A DNA stretch of 7,394 bases, taken from NCBI GenBank assembly GCA_021781255.1, contig JAJXXG010000671.1:1-7394 (forward strand). The letters run 5' to 3'. The position numbers and the translations under genes were made by a program. The notes beneath the pieces were generated by a model that worked only from the letters and a program-made list of their open reading frames with translations, did not search any database and had not been told where the DNA came from. Shown piece after piece: positions 5,549 through 7,394 of this stretch (positions are counted from its first letter, which is position 1; every line of letters begins with the position of its first letter). Source of the DNA: Acidobacteriota bacterium (lineage in GTDB: Bacteria > Acidobacteriota > Terriglobia > Terriglobales > Acidobacteriaceae).

Positions 5549-7394
5549 CTATTTCAAGCTGATCGTCGCCTTCAGCGGCAGATCCTGCGACGAGCCGCCA
5601 ACCATGATGGTGTAGTCGCCTGGAACGAGAGTCCATCCGTCCTTTGCTTCGTCAAAGATCGACAGATACTTCGGGTCGATTTCCACTGTCACTGTTTTCT
5701 TTTCCCTGGCGTCTAGCTTCACCTTGCTGAAGCCCACCAGCCGCTTGGGCGGTTCCTGTGCGGCAGCGGGCAGAGACGCATAGACTTCCGCAATTTCCGC
5801 TCCGGCGCGTGCTCCGGTGTTGGCAAGCGTAAATGTCACCTTGACAGTTTGCCCCGGCGTTACCTGCAGCCCCGAGTATTTGTAACTCGTGTACGACAGC
5901 CCAAAGCCGAAGGGGAACAGGACGGGCTTTTTCTCCGCGTCATACCACTTATAGCCAACCTTCACGCCTTCATCGTAGGTGACCTGGAACGGTGGCAGGC
6001 CCTTGGCCCACTGCTCTGGCGATGCGGGGCCGGAGAAGTGCTGTGACTCCGGCGGCGGCATGGTAACGGTGGGATGCGGCAGATCGGCCTCGCTCTTGGG
6101 GAAGGTGTTGGGCAGCTTGCCACTGGGGTTGACCGAGCCGAAGAGGACATTGCCGACTGCGTTGGCGCCATCGCTACCCGCGAACCATGCCTCAAGGATT
6201 GCCGCCGGAGCATTGACCCACGGCATCGTGACCGGGTTCGCTGTCTCCAGCACGACGATGGTGTGCGGATTGGCTGCCGCCACAGCTGCAATGACATCGT
6301 CCTGATGATGGGGCAGCGAGAGATTGGGCAGGTCCATGCCTTCGCTCTCCCACTCATAGGCAAAGACGATCGCCACATCAGCGCCCTTGGCCGCTGCGGC
6401 TGCCGTTGCGGGATCAGTGCCTGAGTCGTACTTGACCTGCGCCTTTGGCGCGCGCGCTTGAATCGCCTTTAAAGGCGAGGCGGGGAACCATATCTCCTGC
6501 TGCCAGCGTGTCGCTCCCTTGCCCGGAGGCATAATCGCGTTCCCGCCAATCGGATCCACTTGCGCAGACCCGCCGCCGGAGATCATGCCCACGTCAGAGT
6601 GAGAGCCGATGACCGCAATGGTGCGCAGCCTGGCCGCATTCAGCGGCAGCGCAGCGCGCTCATTCTTGAGCAGAACGATGCCGCCCTCCTCGATCCTCCG
6701 CGCTGTCTCCATTCCCGCAAAAGGATCAACCACGCTGCGCTGGCGGGGAAAATCAATCACGCCCGCGGCAAACATGGAGCGCAGTATGCGCAGTACGTGG
6801 TCGTCCAGTTCGGCGGCAGGAATGGTCCCGGCCTGCACGGCGGTCTTGTAGCGGTCGCCATAGAAAAAGTGACCGGGCTCTTCGTTATCCAGTCCCGCGG
6901 CCGAGGCTTTCTCTGTGCTGTGCGTTCCGCCCCAGTCTGACAAAACAAATCCCGGAAACTTCCAGTCTTTCTTCAGCACTTCATTCAGCAGGTAGTTGTT
7001 TTCGCAGGCAAAGTCGCCGTTGACGCGGTTATAGGAGCACATCACCGCCGCCGGATGCCCTTGCGTAACGCCAATTTCAAACGCCAGCAGGTCGCTCTCG
7101 CGCGCCGCCCGCTTGCTGATGTTCACGTTGACTGAGTTGCGTCCGCTTTCCTGATCGTTCAGCGCGTAGTGCTTGATGTCGCCAATCACGTGCGCTGACT
7201 GCGTTCCCTCAATCAGCCGTGCCACCAGCGTGCCGGCCAGCACCGGATCTTCGCCAAGATATTCAAATGTGCGGCCGTTGCGCGGATCGCGCGTAATATT
7301 CACGCCGCCGCCGAGCGACATGTTAAAGCCCTGCGCGCGGAGTTCGCGCCCAATCAGCGCGCCATATTCGTAGGCGGCGTCGGTGTCCCAACTG
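5549..7394 (-). CDS. Glycoside hydrolase family 3 beta-glucosidase, N-terminus cut by right window edge
   Basis: This retaining exo-hydrolase removes terminal beta-linked sugars (glucose or xylose) from oligosaccharides. The frame stays open from the TAG at 5549 through an internal Met at 7321 to the edge, where SWDTDAAYEYGALIGREL continues the barrel, so about 614 residues are seen and roughly the first hundred, including any signal peptide, are missing. Numbering from Met 7321, the (beta/alpha)8 domain shows GGGVNITRDPRNGR (4-17), FEYLGEDP (19-26), KHYALNDQES (50-59) and VLSDWGGTHS (126-135), where Asp129 is the nucleophile. The second domain begins near the ARRIEEGGIVLLKN motif (207-220); Glu327 in ESEGMD is the candidate acid/base. 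FPFGFGLSYTSY (469-480) leads into a fibronectin III-like C-terminal domain (about 490-588). Substrate preference cannot be told from sequence; beta-xylosidase activity is an alternative. The gene converges on the kinase gene. Confidence 0.96.
   Translation of the reverse strand, partial: SWDTDAAYEYGALIGRELRAQGFNMSLGGGVNITRDPRNGRTFEYLGEDPVLAGTLVARLIEGTQSAHVIGDIKHYALNDQESGRNSVNVNISKRAARESDLLAFEIGVTQGHPAAVMCSYNRVNGDFACENNYLLNEVLKKDWKFPGFVLSDWGGTHSTEKASAAGLDNEEPGHFFYGDRYKTAVQAGTIPAAELDDHVLRILRSMFAAGVIDFPRQRSVVDPFAGMETARRIEEGGIVLLKNERAALPLNAARLRTIAVIGSHSDVGMISGGGSAQVDPIGGNAIMPPGKGATRWQQEIWFPASPLKAIQARAPKAQVKYDSGTDPATAAAAAKGADVAIVFAYEWESEGMDLPNLSLPHHQDDVIAAVAAANPHTIVVLETANPVTMPWVNAPAAILEAWFAGSDGANAVGNVLFGSVNPSGKLPNTFPKSEADLPHPTVTMPPPESQHFSGPASPEQWAKGLPPFQVTYDEGVKVGYKWYDAEKKPVLFPFGFGLSYTSYKYSGLQVTPGQTVKVTFTLANTGARAGAEIAEVYASLPAAAQEPPKRLVGFSKVKLDAREKKTVTVEIDPKYLSIFDEAKDGWTLVPGDYTIMVGGSSQDLPLKATISLK

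Noticed and set aside
1..7394. Mobile element, CRISPR array, tRNA or rRNA
   Set aside because: No transposase, regularly spaced repeats, terminal inverted repeats or RNA gene structure were seen; all coding content looks alike in base composition.

Overview
The window looks like an ordinary chromosomal segment of an acidobacterium, probably class Terriglobia (inference). The reasons are the high GC content throughout, an SGLT-like sodium:solute symporter, a Hanks-type kinase fused to TolB-like and TPR regions (an architecture I associate with this phylum), and a GH3 beta-glucosidase. I see no mobile element, RNA gene or CRISPR array. The named functions rest on motif recognition; the genus cannot be fixed from this sequence alone.

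Layout from left to right. (1) Positions 1-606, minus strand: the N-terminal 202 codons of methylthioribose-1-phosphate isomerase (mtnA, methionine salvage), cut by the left edge. (2) Positions 607-759: a divergent control region with a 14-bp dyad, a larger imperfect inverted repeat and a -10-like box close to the mtnA start. (3) Positions 760-2850, plus strand: a two-gene unit made of a sodium:solute symporter and a small two-helix membrane protein whose ribosome binding site abuts the symporter stop codon. (4) Positions 2851-3000: a 150-bp spacer whose end carries the same 9-mer, TTACACTGA, found upstream of mtnA. (5) Positions 3001-5466, plus strand: a soluble Ser/Thr protein kinase with a TolB/FlgO-like middle domain and a TPR C-terminus. 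(6) Positions 5467-5548: a short convergent spacer with a perfect 7-bp stem that may stop transcription from both sides. (7) Positions 5549-7394, minus strand: a GH3 glycoside hydrolase with its N-terminus beyond the right edge.

The genes do not form a single pathway. The clearest functional pair is the symporter and its small partner, likely co-translated. The GH3 enzyme would release sugars that a symporter of this type could import, but nothing here proves that the two share a substrate. The kinase probably couples an unknown signal to protein partners through its TPRs. No clearly unprecedented system is visible. The best leads are the symporter/small-protein unit, the nested dyads in its leader, and the cytoplasmic kinase/TolB-like/TPR fusion.
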